The notes under the pieces are model-generated. The model was not told where the DNA came from, did not search any database, and worked only from the letters and a program-made list of their open reading frames with translations. The translations under genes were made by a program, and so were the position numbers. This document shows positions 9,469-18,341 of a stretch of 64,000 bases of DNA, one piece after another; the first letter of the stretch is position 1; each line of letters starts with the position of its first letter. Source of the DNA: Bacteroidales bacterium UBA3824 (GTDB lineage Bacteria > Bacteroidota > Bacteroidia > Bacteroidales > UBA3824); NCBI GenBank assembly GCA_002393195.1, contig DGIK01000079.1:1-64000 (forward strand). Reading direction: 5' to 3'.

Positions 9469-10645
9469 ATCGAATCTGATACCCGCCGATAAGGATGTCG
9501 TCGAGCTGCTCATTGTCGCCGCGCCAAAGTTCCAAGGCGGTATTGAGGAGGCTCGATTGCTCCGACGCCGATTTGGTCTTGCAATTGATATCAACGAGAA
9601 GTTGTTTGAGGCGACGGGAGGTGTATTTTTGGTTGTCGTCGCTAAACTGGTCGGCGTATCCGTCGGAAAACATATAGATGTAGTCGCCGTGCTGTACGTC
9701 AACATCGCGGTTTTCAAAAGGCTTCAATTTCAGGTAGATGCCTATCGGACAGCGGACAGGCTTGTATTCTGTGAGTTCCGAGCCGCGCACGAGGTACATG
9801 CCGTTGTTGGCGCCGGCAAACTGCATCTTCATCGTATTCAAATTCAATATGCAGAGAGCCATATCCATACCGTCCTTCTGCTCGGCGGGAGAATTTGTCT
9901 GTTTCAGGGTGCTGATGACCTTACGGCGCATTTCTTCGAGGATTTGGGCGGGATGTGTGCTCGAATTGAAATCTACACAAATTTCATTCAAGAACGATAC
10001 GCCGAGCATACTCATAAACGCGCCCGGCACACCGTGTCCCGTGCAATCGGCAACCGTGAAAATCACAGTGTCGCCAATGCGTTTCATCCAATAAAAATCG
10101 CCCGAAACGATGTCGCGTGGCCTCCAAAACAGGAATACGTCCTGGAACGATTCTTTGAGGATTTCTTCGGACGGCAGCACGGCGTCTTGGATGAGTTTTG
10201 CGTATGTGATGCTCGCCGTTACGGCGCGGTGGTCTGCCTCTATCTTGTCTTTGATGGATTGTATGTGCTGACGCTCCTTCTCGATGGATACGCTCATATC
10301 CCAAAGCATCTTGTTGCGCTCTGCGAGCTCCTCCTGCTGTGCTTCGAGTTTTTTCTGTTCGAGGGCTATCTTTTCGGTGTCGATGAGTTGCGCCATTTGA
10401 GTGTCGGCGGAGGAAGTGGAGTCCTGCGGCTGCGGCTCGGCAGATTGGTGCTTGATGTCCGAATTGACGGCTTTTAGGCGCGTGATTTCGTCCTCAGCCT
10501 CGCGCAAAAGGTTGGAATACTGCGAATGGGCGCGGCGCACGGCTTTGGCGACTATCTTCTTGTAATTGAAGGCGGCATAGACAATCGCCGCCGCAAGAAG
10601 CGTAGCTATTATAATGAGCGTTATTTCGAGTGAGGATAGTGTCAT
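9467..10645 (-). CDS. Membrane-anchored SpoIIE-type serine phosphatase 4 (no TPR)
   Basis: 392 residues: an N-terminal membrane segment (about 5-26), a long coiled coil (about 30-165, with EQKKLEAQQEELAERNKML), then a complete SpoIIE/PP2C domain with SGDFYWMK, ADCTGHGVPGAFMSMLG, KDGMDMALC, FSDGYADQ and LDDILIGGYQI. All metal-binding Asp positions seem to be kept. Unlike the three tandem paralogues it has no periplasmic TPR part. It is last in a four-gene operon and its start overlaps the stop of the lipoprotein gene by 4 bases (ATGA-type coupling), so its input may come from the nSTAND protein or the envelope proteins encoded upstream. Confidence 0.9.
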   Translation of the reverse strand: MTLSSLEITLIIIATLLAAAIVYAAFNYKKIVAKAVRRAHSQYSNLLREAEDEITRLKAVNSDIKHQSAEPQPQDSTSSADTQMAQLIDTEKIALEQKKLEAQQEELAERNKMLWDMSVSIEKERQHIQSIKDKIEADHRAVTASITYAKLIQDAVLPSEEILKESFQDVFLFWRPRDIVSGDFYWMKRIGDTVIFTVADCTGHGVPGAFMSMLGVSFLNEICVDFNSSTHPAQILEEMRRKVISTLKQTNSPAEQKDGMDMALCILNLNTMKMQFAGANNGMYLVRGSELTEYKPVRCPIGIYLKLKPFENRDVDVQHGDYIYMFSDGYADQFSDDNQKYTSRRLKQLLVDINCKTKSASEQSSLLNTALELWRGDNEQLDDILIGGYQIR

Positions 10646-11799
10646 GGTTGAATGGCTATTGTATTGAGGTCGTCGGTGTTGTATATATAGATGTTGTCGA
10701 TTTTGGTGCTGTTGAAATAATCGGTGCCGTAATCGAATTTGCGTTCGAGGAATACGTTGTAACCCTTGAGACCATCAGATGACACGCCGTATATCTTTAC
10801 GTCGTAATCCACGGTTACGGAATCCTTTACAGAGCCGTCCTGATTGCTTAGCCTCGCGATTTTGCCATAATAATTTTCCACAGTGTAGTACTGCTTGTTG
10901 AATTTCATGTCGTAGCCCGTCACAATCATATTGTCGTTGACGACATTGAGGCTTGTCACGGTGTACAAATGTATTGTGTCGGACTCAAAAACAAGATTGC
11001 CCCGGCTGTCATACTTGTCGATTACCACGTTTTTGGAAGCCGAATATTTGATGTTGAGAAAATAAAAATATCTGCCAAAGCATTTGATGGAATTTGACGC
11101 GGCATTCACCTCCGGGGACAAGTGTATTGTATTGATGTACTTGCCGCCGAGCGACACCACATCCAATGCAGTCTGCCAATTTGAGTCTTGATACATTATG
11201 ACAATGGACTCTCCAGTGCAAAAAAATTCTGTTGCATGAGCGAGGTGGCCGTCATCTTCTATCCTGATGTCGCCAGCATAACGACCTTGCTCGTCAATGA
11301 CGTATAGCAAATATCCAGTGTCGTCTTTTGTGAAAAATGCAAACCGCCCGTCTTGCAGCGTATTGCCAAGCGAAAAGGTGGTCATCGGCCTATCCACTAT
11401 TGTAGAGACATGATATCTAACATTGAGTTTTTCATCCAGACAGACAAGCAGATAGCAATATTTTTGGGACTCTACTTCGGAACAAAAGTAGATGAAAACG
11501 TTGTTATTGTAATCGACGCACATATTGGCGGCATACTTGCGTCCCTTGACATCTACCAGGCTGACGCTCACAGAATCAATAGAGCCGTTGCCATACAATT
11601 TGGCAACGGTATGATTGCCAAGGGTGTCGGTGTCCCAAAGTCCTACAAATGAGCCGTCGGCGAGCGTGGCATAGGCGTATGGTTTGACACTGTGGGACTT
11701 GACCCTGACATCGCCCGACGAGACGTAAACAGTGTCTTCCTTGGCGCACGATGCCAAGAGTACCAAGAGCGTTATTATGACGTAATGAAATGGTTTCAT
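10642..11799 (-). CDS. Lipoprotein with propeller-like repeats
   Basis: 385 residues starting MKPFHYVIITLLVLLASCAKED, a lipoprotein signal with lipobox LASC. I choose this ATG at 11799 rather than one 45 bases upstream because it gives the clean signal peptide and falls 10 bases after the preceding stop. The body has recurring beta-strand segments (GNHTVAKLYGNGSIDS, DTGYLLYVIDEQGRYAGDIR, NQDGSVKDSVTVDYD) like a six-bladed NHL-type propeller, but no named family was recognised. It should sit in the periplasm or outer membrane. It is third of four genes in the operon and is translationally coupled to the phosphatase. Confidence 0.75.
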   Translation of the reverse strand: MKPFHYVIITLLVLLASCAKEDTVYVSSGDVRVKSHSVKPYAYATLADGSFVGLWDTDTLGNHTVAKLYGNGSIDSVSVSLVDVKGRKYAANMCVDYNNNVFIYFCSEVESQKYCYLLVCLDEKLNVRYHVSTIVDRPMTTFSLGNTLQDGRFAFFTKDDTGYLLYVIDEQGRYAGDIRIEDDGHLAHATEFFCTGESIVIMYQDSNWQTALDVVSLGGKYINTIHLSPEVNAASNSIKCFGRYFYFLNIKYSASKNVVIDKYDSRGNLVFESDTIHLYTVTSLNVVNDNMIVTGYDMKFNKQYYTVENYYGKIARLSNQDGSVKDSVTVDYDVKIYGVSSDGLKGYNVFLERKFDYGTDYFNSTKIDNIYIYNTDDLNTIAIQP

Positions 11800-11809
11800 A
11801 TCGGATGAA

Positions 11810-12964
11810 TTATTTGGTATTGTAGCCGTAATGGAATTTGGCAACGGTTTTGTACTTGAGGTTTAGCTTTACACCCAGAGATAGCGACATCTCCCTGATG
11901 TAAAAAACGTCGGGGATATAAAGGTGCTTGTACACGATGTCGGGATGGAGGTACTGCTTTTTGGTGTCGTAAAAAGTCTTGGTGTCCATCGACATGCACA
12001 CCTCGCCAAACAGGGTGAGACGGTGGATATTATAACTAAGCCTTACGCCGCCAAGCACAGAGTAATTTACCTTGTTTTTATCGTCGGCATTCGACTTTTC
12101 AATTCGGTCGTCCACAGAGCCAATCAAACTGTGGGTGGATGTTATGTCTGACTTGACGATAATCTTTGGCTGAAAACCCGCAAACACCGACGGCACAAAA
12201 GCCGCGCGCCTGCGGTACAGACCGGCTTCGATGCGCATGGGAAATGCGATAGTGGTGTATTCGTCGCTGAATTTGTAAGACGACATCTCGTGCCGCCTGA
12301 TAGAGCGGGTGTAAGAGGTGTGAGTCAATGTGGGACTCACCGACACCGAGAGCCATTTGAGCGGATGATACTCAAAACCCACCTGAAACCCAAACGAATT
12401 GAATTTGTAATCGGGCTTGCGCTGCATTGTATCGTTGCTGATTACAAACACGGTATCTACCTTTGCCATGACGATATTGTTGGACAGAGCCAGCCACACG
12501 GAAAATTTTGGCATGGTGTAATAATTGTCGAGCAATTCGCGAAAAGACACGGGATCGAAGAGGGTGGTTTCGTAAAACGGGTTTTTCTGATAAAAAAGTT
12601 TTGCCAGGCTGTCTGCCTCCTCGTTGAGTTCCATTTCCTTGTATGCGGCGATGGCATATTTGAGGTGAAATTGATGTTCGAGCTTGTCGAAATCGGCGGT
12701 GGACATCTTACGAGAGTGAGCGATAGCCTCGCGGTATTTGCCCGCCGCATACAGATTATATAAAGTGCGCAAATCCTCGTTGGCGATAAAATCGTTGTTG
12801 GAAGCCACATGCACCACCGAATGATTGTCGGCGGTAGGTGCGTTTTTGGAGGCGGCGTTCTCGTACAGCGGTATATAGGGCAGAGTGTCGGTTTGGGCGG
12901 ATGCCACAAGTGCCGTCCATACCATCACCGTAATCGTCAATATGCTGAAAAAAAATCGTTTCAT
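11810..12964 (-). CDS. Outer-membrane barrel protein with N-terminal TPR-like part
   Basis: 384 residues from MKRFFFSILTITVMVWTALVAS (signal peptide); the in-frame ATG 15 bases upstream is less likely. Residues about 60-150 are helical and TPR-like (LRTLYNLYAAGKYREAIAHSRK, YAIAAYKEMELNEEADSLAK, FYQKNPFYETTLFDP). From about 165 the sequence alternates in beta strands typical of a small barrel (FGFQVGFEYHPLKWLSVSVS, MRIEAGLYRRRAAFVPSVF, SYNIHRLTLFGEVCMSM) and ends in a strand. The family is not known to me by name. It lies between the nSTAND gene and the lipoprotein gene, so the operon spans cytoplasm to outer membrane. Confidence 0.75.
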   Translation of the reverse strand: MKRFFFSILTITVMVWTALVASAQTDTLPYIPLYENAASKNAPTADNHSVVHVASNNDFIANEDLRTLYNLYAAGKYREAIAHSRKMSTADFDKLEHQFHLKYAIAAYKEMELNEEADSLAKLFYQKNPFYETTLFDPVSFRELLDNYYTMPKFSVWLALSNNIVMAKVDTVFVISNDTMQRKPDYKFNSFGFQVGFEYHPLKWLSVSVSPTLTHTSYTRSIRRHEMSSYKFSDEYTTIAFPMRIEAGLYRRRAAFVPSVFAGFQPKIIVKSDITSTHSLIGSVDDRIEKSNADDKNKVNYSVLGGVRLSYNIHRLTLFGEVCMSMDTKTFYDTKKQYLHPDIVYKHLYIPDVFYIREMSLSLGVKLNLKYKTVAKFHYGYNTK

Positions 12965-12983
12965 AATTCTCAATAGCAAAAAA

Positions 12984-15900
12984 TCATTTTTCCGAAAATT
13001 CGCGTCCCAAAATCAAATCCCATTCGGTCGGCGAGAGCGGCGCGAGATTGAGCGCAAACAGCGTCCTGGCGTATATTACCGGGTCGGTGTCCAAGAGGTA
13101 CATCTTGTTGTCGTCGGTCATTACAAAAAGAACGCCCTTGTCGTTGAATCCCATGCACTTGATTTTGCGGTTGCCGATGCTGTGTTCCTCGATTACGAGA
13201 GGCTTTTCGTTGAAATCGTTGGTATTGATGAGCGCGATGCGCATATCGGCGGACGACGACGCGAGAATGCCTGTACGCTGGTCGTATAGGATGTTTTCGA
13301 GTTTTGAGTGTGCGCCCGCCATCGTCTGCGCCGGGGTATCGTCTATAAGATTTACAAACTGGATGTACCCGTCGCTGTTGCAGACGGCAAGGAGATTCTT
13401 GTCTGGAATTGCCGCCATCTTGAATGAATTTTTGTCATTGCGAGGCGGCAGTACATCCGATACGATGTCGTTGTCGTAGTTCCACTTTTTGAGGCTTCCA
13501 TTGTGGCACAGCACATAAACCTCGTTGTCGCCGTGGAAATAGATGTCGGAGATTTTGGTATCGAAATTGTGCACAGCGTGGGGCTTGTCGAGGCTTTTCA
13601 TGTACATCATCTCAACAACTCCCTTGGTATATGCCACCACAAACTTATTTTGATCGGGCGAAAGTGATGCTGCTTGTATGTAGTCGTTGTGGACAGGCAG
13701 ATGCGGATGCACCTTGGCGTATGTATCGAGGACGTATGAATTGCGGTCTTTGGTGGAATATGCCACGAGAGTGGGCGTGATGAACACCGCACGTTCTATC
13801 GGGGTGTGCGCCACCTGATTGTTGTTGTCGTATGCGGCAGACTGTATCTCGCCGTTGCTGAGTATTCTGTGCATAATAATTGAGCCGTCGTCGCCAATGG
13901 TAACTATGCGATTGTCGGCATCTATCGTGAACGACTTGAAGGGGCCACCTTTCAACATACGACCGCCAAGGAGTTCGTTTTGTTCCAATGCAAACAGCAT
14001 AGCGTCATAGAGGTCGGGGCTTATCTTGTCGTTGCCGCCACGGAGGTTCATCTGACAGGCTGTATTGGCAAGGCGGAGGTTGAGCGACTTGTCCTCATAA
14101 CTGTTTTTTGCCTTCATAGCGAGGGTGTTGCAGAGGGCGACGTAATACAATTTGGCGGCGGAATCGCTCGCCCGCTGCGCACGTTCCATCTCTTTGAGTG
14201 CCACCTGACGCGCACTGTCGGCTGCAAGTTTCTGATTGTATGCAAATTCGGCGTTGTGCATAGCACTATCGCGCATACGGTCGGCTTCACGTTGTGCAAT
14301 CTCCGCCAAACGACGCGCACTGTCGGATTCGTTTTTGGCTTCCAACGCTTTTTGACGCTCCTCACGAGCGACGTCGCGCTGTTGGTTGGCTTCTTTCTCT
14401 GCCTTCAATGCGGCATCAGCCTGTTTCTGAGCCTCATCCTGCGCTTCTTTGGCAGCCCTGGCGTTTCCTTCGGCGAGAGTCTTCTGCTTGTCTGCCTCGC
14501 TCTTTTCGCTCAACGCCCACCAAGAGAATGCAGCGAGACCAAGCACAAAGACCAACATACCTATAAGTATGCCAATGGTCTTATGACGACGCGCCCTTTC
14601 GTCTGCGATGATGGCTTCGTGGCTCTGCTTCATATATTCGTCGCACTTTTCCATACGGTTGGTGGCGGCGAGCAGCTTTTCCTTGGGCGGACGCTGCGAA
14701 TTGTCGTGCTTGAGAATCCAATACGGATTTGGACGGCAACGTTCATACCAATCGTTGAAGAAGGCGTAGTTGCCGGATGCCAACAAAAATTCCGGGCTGC
14801 GTCCGTTGTCGATCCAACGTTGCACCTGCGAATTGAAGTCGTTGTACTCTTTGAGGTTGTCGAGTTCCTCGATGTCCCACTGCGAGAGCATCTCCCAATT
14901 TCGTATCAACGCCTCGTGGGTAACGTCCAAAACCGTGTCGCCAGGCAGAAACTGCGATTCTACCGAATTGTCCATCATAAAGGGACGGAGCAGCGTGTTT
15001 TCCTGCGCACGGAATATATTGAGTACGCCACACACCGTGGCGTTGGTGATATTTGGACGGTTGATGATGCCGGTGATTTCATTTACAGTGCAACGGTTGC
15101 GCACTTGGCGGTTGTTGTCGATTTTGGTGAGGGTCTTGAACGCCTTTTCTATTATCATCTTGCTCTCCTCTGGCGAGATGGACTTCTCCGCCCAATTGGC
15201 GTTGCGCATAAAATGGTCGTAAGCCGATTCGTACAACGTTCCGGCGTGTGCGTTGAGTACGTTGTTGAGGTCGGGCTTCTCAAAATATTTTTTCTGATAA
15301 TACGGCAATGCGGCGTACCAGGTGTCGAAATCCTTGCGCTCCTCGGCGGTGAGCGATTCCCTGCTGATGCCGGCTATTTTGGCGAGATGGAGCAGGTCGA
15401 GAGCAGAACGTCCGTTGTCAGCGGTTTTCCAAAGGAGGTTGAGCGCGTGTTGCAGCACCGGCAATTGGTCAAAACCCGAATTAAGGTTGTTGATGAGCAC
15501 TTCCGTAAGCCTCGACGAAACTCTGCCTCCCGCCAACAATGCGGGTTCTTCTATTACTTGACGTATCTCAGTCCTTTTCAACTGAGGCACAAAGAATTGG
15601 CTATAAGCAATAAATTCTGGCAAATCCTTGAACACCGTGCACTGCGATATAAAATCGCTCCTCATCGTGAATATCACATATACCGGCAATTGCCTTGCGA
15701 TGGAGATTCTCACGGTCTCCAAGAGGAGGTTGATGGTAGTGTAAGATTCGGTGCTGGGCGTGCCGTCGTGGAAGTTTTCGGTCATTGTGAACACTTCCTC
15801 AAACTGGTCGGCGATGATAAGAAGGTTTTTGCCACGGTTGGCGGCGGCGGTGGTATTGCCGTCGTCATAAAACTCAGAATTGGTATATAAATCGACGAGA

Positions 15901-16247
15901 GCGGAGAAGCCACGCTGGAGTTCGCGGATGGTGTAGTTGTAATCGAGTTGCATCTCCTTTGCCGCGCTTTCGGCGAGGCTTGTGAGAGGGTTGCGCTGCG
16001 GCTTGAAGTCGCACACGAGCCAACTATTGAACTTTGCCCTCGAAAAACCCGCCCTGATGTACGGCACCACTCCGGCATAGACCATCGACGACTTGCCGTC
16101 GCCCGAAGCACCGGTGATGAACGCCATCTTGTTGGCTTCGAGGAGTTTCACAATCTGCCTGATGTGCAAATCGCGCCCCTTGAAGAAGATTGCCTCCTCC
16201 TCTGTAAACGGTCTCAGCCCTGGATATGGACAGATTGTCGATGTCAT
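12984..16247 (-). CDS. nSTAND1-type NTPase with membrane segment, coiled coil and propeller-like C-terminus
   Basis: 1087 residues. The N-terminus CPYPGLRPFTEEEAIFFKGRD is the signature opening of the nSTAND1 family. Walker A is GASGDGKSS (46-54), Walker B LLIIADQFEE (142-151), and a TMRSDF sensor-like motif follows. A winged-helix region ends near residue 500, then one membrane segment (about 555-578), a long Ala/Glu/Lys/Arg coiled coil (about 580-690), and a C-terminal WD40-like beta-propeller (FKSFTIDADNRIVTIGDDGSI and similar units). STAND proteins switch between ADP and ATP states, oligomerise and turn on an effector; many act in defence or signalling. No effector domain is fused at the N-terminus; the nearby TIR-like protein or the phosphatase could serve. 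Confidence 0.9.
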   Translation of the reverse strand: MTSTICPYPGLRPFTEEEAIFFKGRDLHIRQIVKLLEANKMAFITGASGDGKSSMVYAGVVPYIRAGFSRAKFNSWLVCDFKPQRNPLTSLAESAAKEMQLDYNYTIRELQRGFSALVDLYTNSEFYDDGNTTAAANRGKNLLIIADQFEEVFTMTENFHDGTPSTESYTTINLLLETVRISIARQLPVYVIFTMRSDFISQCTVFKDLPEFIAYSQFFVPQLKRTEIRQVIEEPALLAGGRVSSRLTEVLINNLNSGFDQLPVLQHALNLLWKTADNGRSALDLLHLAKIAGISRESLTAEERKDFDTWYAALPYYQKKYFEKPDLNNVLNAHAGTLYESAYDHFMRNANWAEKSISPEESKMIIEKAFKTLTKIDNNRQVRNRCTVNEITGIINRPNITNATVCGVLNIFRAQENTLLRPFMMDNSVESQFLPGDTVLDVTHEALIRNWEMLSQWDIEELDNLKEYNDFNSQVQRWIDNGRSPEFLLASGNYAFFNDWYERCRPNPYWILKHDNSQRPPKEKLLAATNRMEKCDEYMKQSHEAIIADERARRHKTIGILIGMLVFVLGLAAFSWWALSEKSEADKQKTLAEGNARAAKEAQDEAQKQADAALKAEKEANQQRDVAREERQKALEAKNESDSARRLAEIAQREADRMRDSAMHNAEFAYNQKLAADSARQVALKEMERAQRASDSAAKLYYVALCNTLAMKAKNSYEDKSLNLRLANTACQMNLRGGNDKISPDLYDAMLFALEQNELLGGRMLKGGPFKSFTIDADNRIVTIGDDGSIIMHRILSNGEIQSAAYDNNNQVAHTPIERAVFITPTLVAYSTKDRNSYVLDTYAKVHPHLPVHNDYIQAASLSPDQNKFVVAYTKGVVEMMYMKSLDKPHAVHNFDTKISDIYFHGDNEVYVLCHNGSLKKWNYDNDIVSDVLPPRNDKNSFKMAAIPDKNLLAVCNSDGYIQFVNLIDDTPAQTMAGAHSKLENILYDQRTGILASSSADMRIALINTNDFNEKPLVIEEHSIGNRKIKCMGFNDKGVLFVMTDDNKMYLLDTDPVIYARTLFALNLAPLSPTEWDLILGREFSEK

Positions 16248-16280
16248 TGATTTCTCCTTAGTAGCCTAATTTTCAAACTG

Positions 16281-16313
16281 CAAAGTTAACAAAAATTAAT
16301 GTAATGTTGCAAA
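16281..16313 (-). promoter_or_regulatory. Promoter of the nSTAND operon
   Basis: On the minus strand TTTG (complement of 16310-16313), a 21-base spacer, then a perfect TAACTTTG -7 box (complement of 16281-16288), about 34 bases before the nSTAND start. It separates the TIR-like gene from the operon, though read-through is possible. Confidence 0.75.
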
Positions 16314-16361
16314 AAAGTTGCCAAAACTGATTATTTTTTATTTACAACGAAACAATCAATG

Positions 16362-17225
16362 TTAATTTTGCTTATCCAAAAATACTTTGATGTCGAGTGG
16401 GATGCGGAGTTGCTCATCAACGGTACAAGCCATAATGCCATTGAACACCTTCTGCTCGTCGGTGCTGGCGTGTTCGCTGTTGCCTGCGATGAGGAGCGGC
16501 GTGTTGCTGCTATTGCCGCCGGTATCCTTCCACACTTGACGCGCAAACGGCACAGCCCAATCACCGGCGTAGTTGTAATAAATGACGCCTATCTTGCTGT
16601 GCGCGAGTTGTTCGCGGATGAAAGTATTGTAATCGAGGTCGCTCGCAATGCTGAGAGGCAGTTTGATGACCTTCTGCACGTCGCGGAGCATATTGAAAAT
16701 GCCGGAAGCCGACTCGTCGTCAAGTTCGTTGTACATAAAGAAAATGTCGGCAGATTCGTGCTGCGACGAAGCGGGCTGCTTTACATTCATTATCGTCCTC
16801 AAATCTTCCACGAAGACAATCGGCGAGGGCTTGTCGCAATATACAGTGTTTTCCACGATGTCGCGGCGGATGTCGTTGATGAAAGGCACGATGCTGCCCG
16901 ACGACTTGTGCGGATTCCACAAAAACATCTTGAAATTGGGACCGCAAAGCGATTTGGCAATGCGGTACTGCACGCCCGCCGCAGAGTCGTAGCCGGGAGT
17001 GTCGGGCGTACTGATGTCGGTGGAGCCAAGTATGTGGACGCTGCAATCTGCGCTGTCAATCTTGCTATTGGCGTCGTCATACAACAATCCCTGCCCATCA
17101 ATGATGTCTATGCCTGCCTTGACGAGTACGTATTTCAATTCCTGCCTTACCTCCGACATTTCGTCGGTAACATCGGCGAGAAATACCGAAAATTTTTTAT
17201 TGTAAAGATTGATGTACATATTCAA
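16362..17225 (-). CDS. Protein with two TIR-like domains
   Basis: 287 residues, no signal peptide or membrane segment. The first half (about 10-120) reads FSVFLADVTDEMSEVRQELKY, ADCSVHILGSTD and KMFLWNPH, the strand-helix pattern of TIR/DUF4062-like flavodoxin folds. The second half (about 150-285) repeats it: ADIFFMYNELDDESASGIF, LAHSKIGVIYYNYAG, WAVPFARQVWKDTGG and PLLIAGNS. Both halves resemble TIR-like modules encoded beside nSTAND proteins; a catalytic Glu typical of NAD-cleaving TIRs is not obvious to me. The gene ends 114 bases upstream of the nSTAND start, same strand. I infer a partner or effector of that NTPase. Confidence 0.65.
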   Translation of the reverse strand: MNMYINLYNKKFSVFLADVTDEMSEVRQELKYVLVKAGIDIIDGQGLLYDDANSKIDSADCSVHILGSTDISTPDTPGYDSAAGVQYRIAKSLCGPNFKMFLWNPHKSSGSIVPFINDIRRDIVENTVYCDKPSPIVFVEDLRTIMNVKQPASSQHESADIFFMYNELDDESASGIFNMLRDVQKVIKLPLSIASDLDYNTFIREQLAHSKIGVIYYNYAGDWAVPFARQVWKDTGGNSSNTPLLIAGNSEHASTDEQKVFNGIMACTVDEQLRIPLDIKVFLDKQN

Positions 17226-17361
17226 TTTGCAAAAATAGCAAATTTTATGCTACAAGTGATTAATTATGCAATTTTTTTTCGTTAACAATAATTAATATAC
17301 ACCAAACGTTTTTATTAGCGAAAATAATTGCAGAATGTTTCCAATTTTAACAACAAACAAA

Positions 17362-18156
17362 ATGAAAAGAGTATTAATGACAATTTTGGCTGCGGTGCTT
17401 CTTGTAACAGCATCCACAGCACAGAGCCTCAAATTCCAGTCTTTTGCCGACAGCATTGGCGTAAAGCAGAAGGGCGTTCCAATTTCGTCAAGCGTCAAGG
17501 TGGACTTCCCCGTGAGCGGTCCGTCGGCATTGGTCAATGCGTTGAAGGCAGCCTTCTCGGAGCGTTACAAGATTCCGGTGGCACAGATTACCGACGGCAA
17601 GACCTTCGCCAACAAACTCGCAAACAAGAACGTCGCGGACTTAAAGAAGAAGTTTGTGGAGGATTTTGAGGAGGACGATATGATTCCCGAACTCTACATC
17701 AACAACATCATCGAGAAGCTCAATGAGACCGACAAGATTGTAACAATCGCGTATGGCGGCAATATCTTCTACGGTGGCGCACACGACGATTACTATGGTT
17801 ACGGCATCACCTACAACAAATCTACCGGCAAGGCTCTCGACACCTACGACATCCTCAACGAGGACGCCTGGGAGCAGATTCAGGACAAGATTGCGGCAGG
17901 CCTGCGCAAGTATTTCGACGTGAAGACCAACAAGGAATTGGCTGACGAACTGTCTGGCGAGGGCATCATCTGCGACAACAACAATTTCTACATTCCGATG
18001 CCCGAAGCAATCCCCTTCGTGAACAACGGCGAACTGATTTTCGCATACGGCACCTACGAAATTGCCCCCTTCGCAGCCGGAATGCCCGAAGTGAGCATCC
18101 CACTGAAAGAGATTATGCAGCATTTGAAAGCGGAGTTCAAGGCATTGGTGAAGTAA
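17362..18156 (+). CDS. Secreted DUF3298 / RsiV-like protein
   Basis: 264 residues from MKRVLMTILAAVLLVTASTAQ (signal peptide); an upstream in-frame ATG at 17335 would mask the signal. The body contains GGNIFYGGAHDDYYGYGITYNKSTGKAL, the region of DUF3298 where a GGAH motif and a DxxTG-like turn mark the family, followed by LIFAYGTYEIAPFAAGMPEVSIPL near the C-terminus. DUF3298 occurs in the anti-sigma factor RsiV (which binds lysozyme) and in many lipoproteins of unknown role. Here no anti-sigma part is present, so it is a free periplasmic or secreted protein. It is divergent from the TIR-like gene and followed by the first 126-bp direct repeat. Confidence 0.8.
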   Translation: MKRVLMTILAAVLLVTASTAQSLKFQSFADSIGVKQKGVPISSSVKVDFPVSGPSALVNALKAAFSERYKIPVAQITDGKTFANKLANKNVADLKKKFVEDFEEDDMIPELYINNIIEKLNETDKIVTIAYGGNIFYGGAHDDYYGYGITYNKSTGKALDTYDILNEDAWEQIQDKIAAGLRKYFDVKTNKELADELSGEGIICDNNNFYIPMPEAIPFVNNGELIFAYGTYEIAPFAAGMPEVSIPLKEIMQHLKAEFKALVK

Positions 18157-18160
18157 AAGG

Positions 18161-18286
18161 ACATTAAAGTTTTTTAACATTTGATTTTTTGCATCTGCAA
18201 AACGTTAATTTATTAATTATCAGATAGTTTCAAAAACTAAAACGGGCGGAAACTTGCATTTTTTGGCAATTTTCGCCCGTTATAAG
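18161..18286. repeat. 126-bp direct repeat, left copy (contains hairpin)
   Basis: This block matches 19758-19883 over the same 126-base length, about 80-85% by eye, opening with ACATTAAAGTTTTTTAACAT and closing with GCCCGTTATAAG. Its 3' third is a terminator-like hairpin (AACGGGCGGAAA and TTTTCGCCCGTT). The two copies bracket exactly one gene, the AAA ATPase. Confidence 0.85.
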
Positions 18287-18341
18287 TTTTGTTTTGCTCA
18301 AAATAATTGTATATTTGTGCAGCGAAACAAATGTTGACAAT

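Noticed and set aside
9557-10477. Plus-strand frame of 306 codons opposite the fourth phosphatase
   Set aside because: Antisense shadow; the minus-strand frame holds every SpoIIE motif.
13980-15890. Plus-strand frame of 636 codons opposite the nSTAND gene
   Set aside because: Antisense shadow of a gene with intact Walker motifs; no start signal and no recognisable domain.
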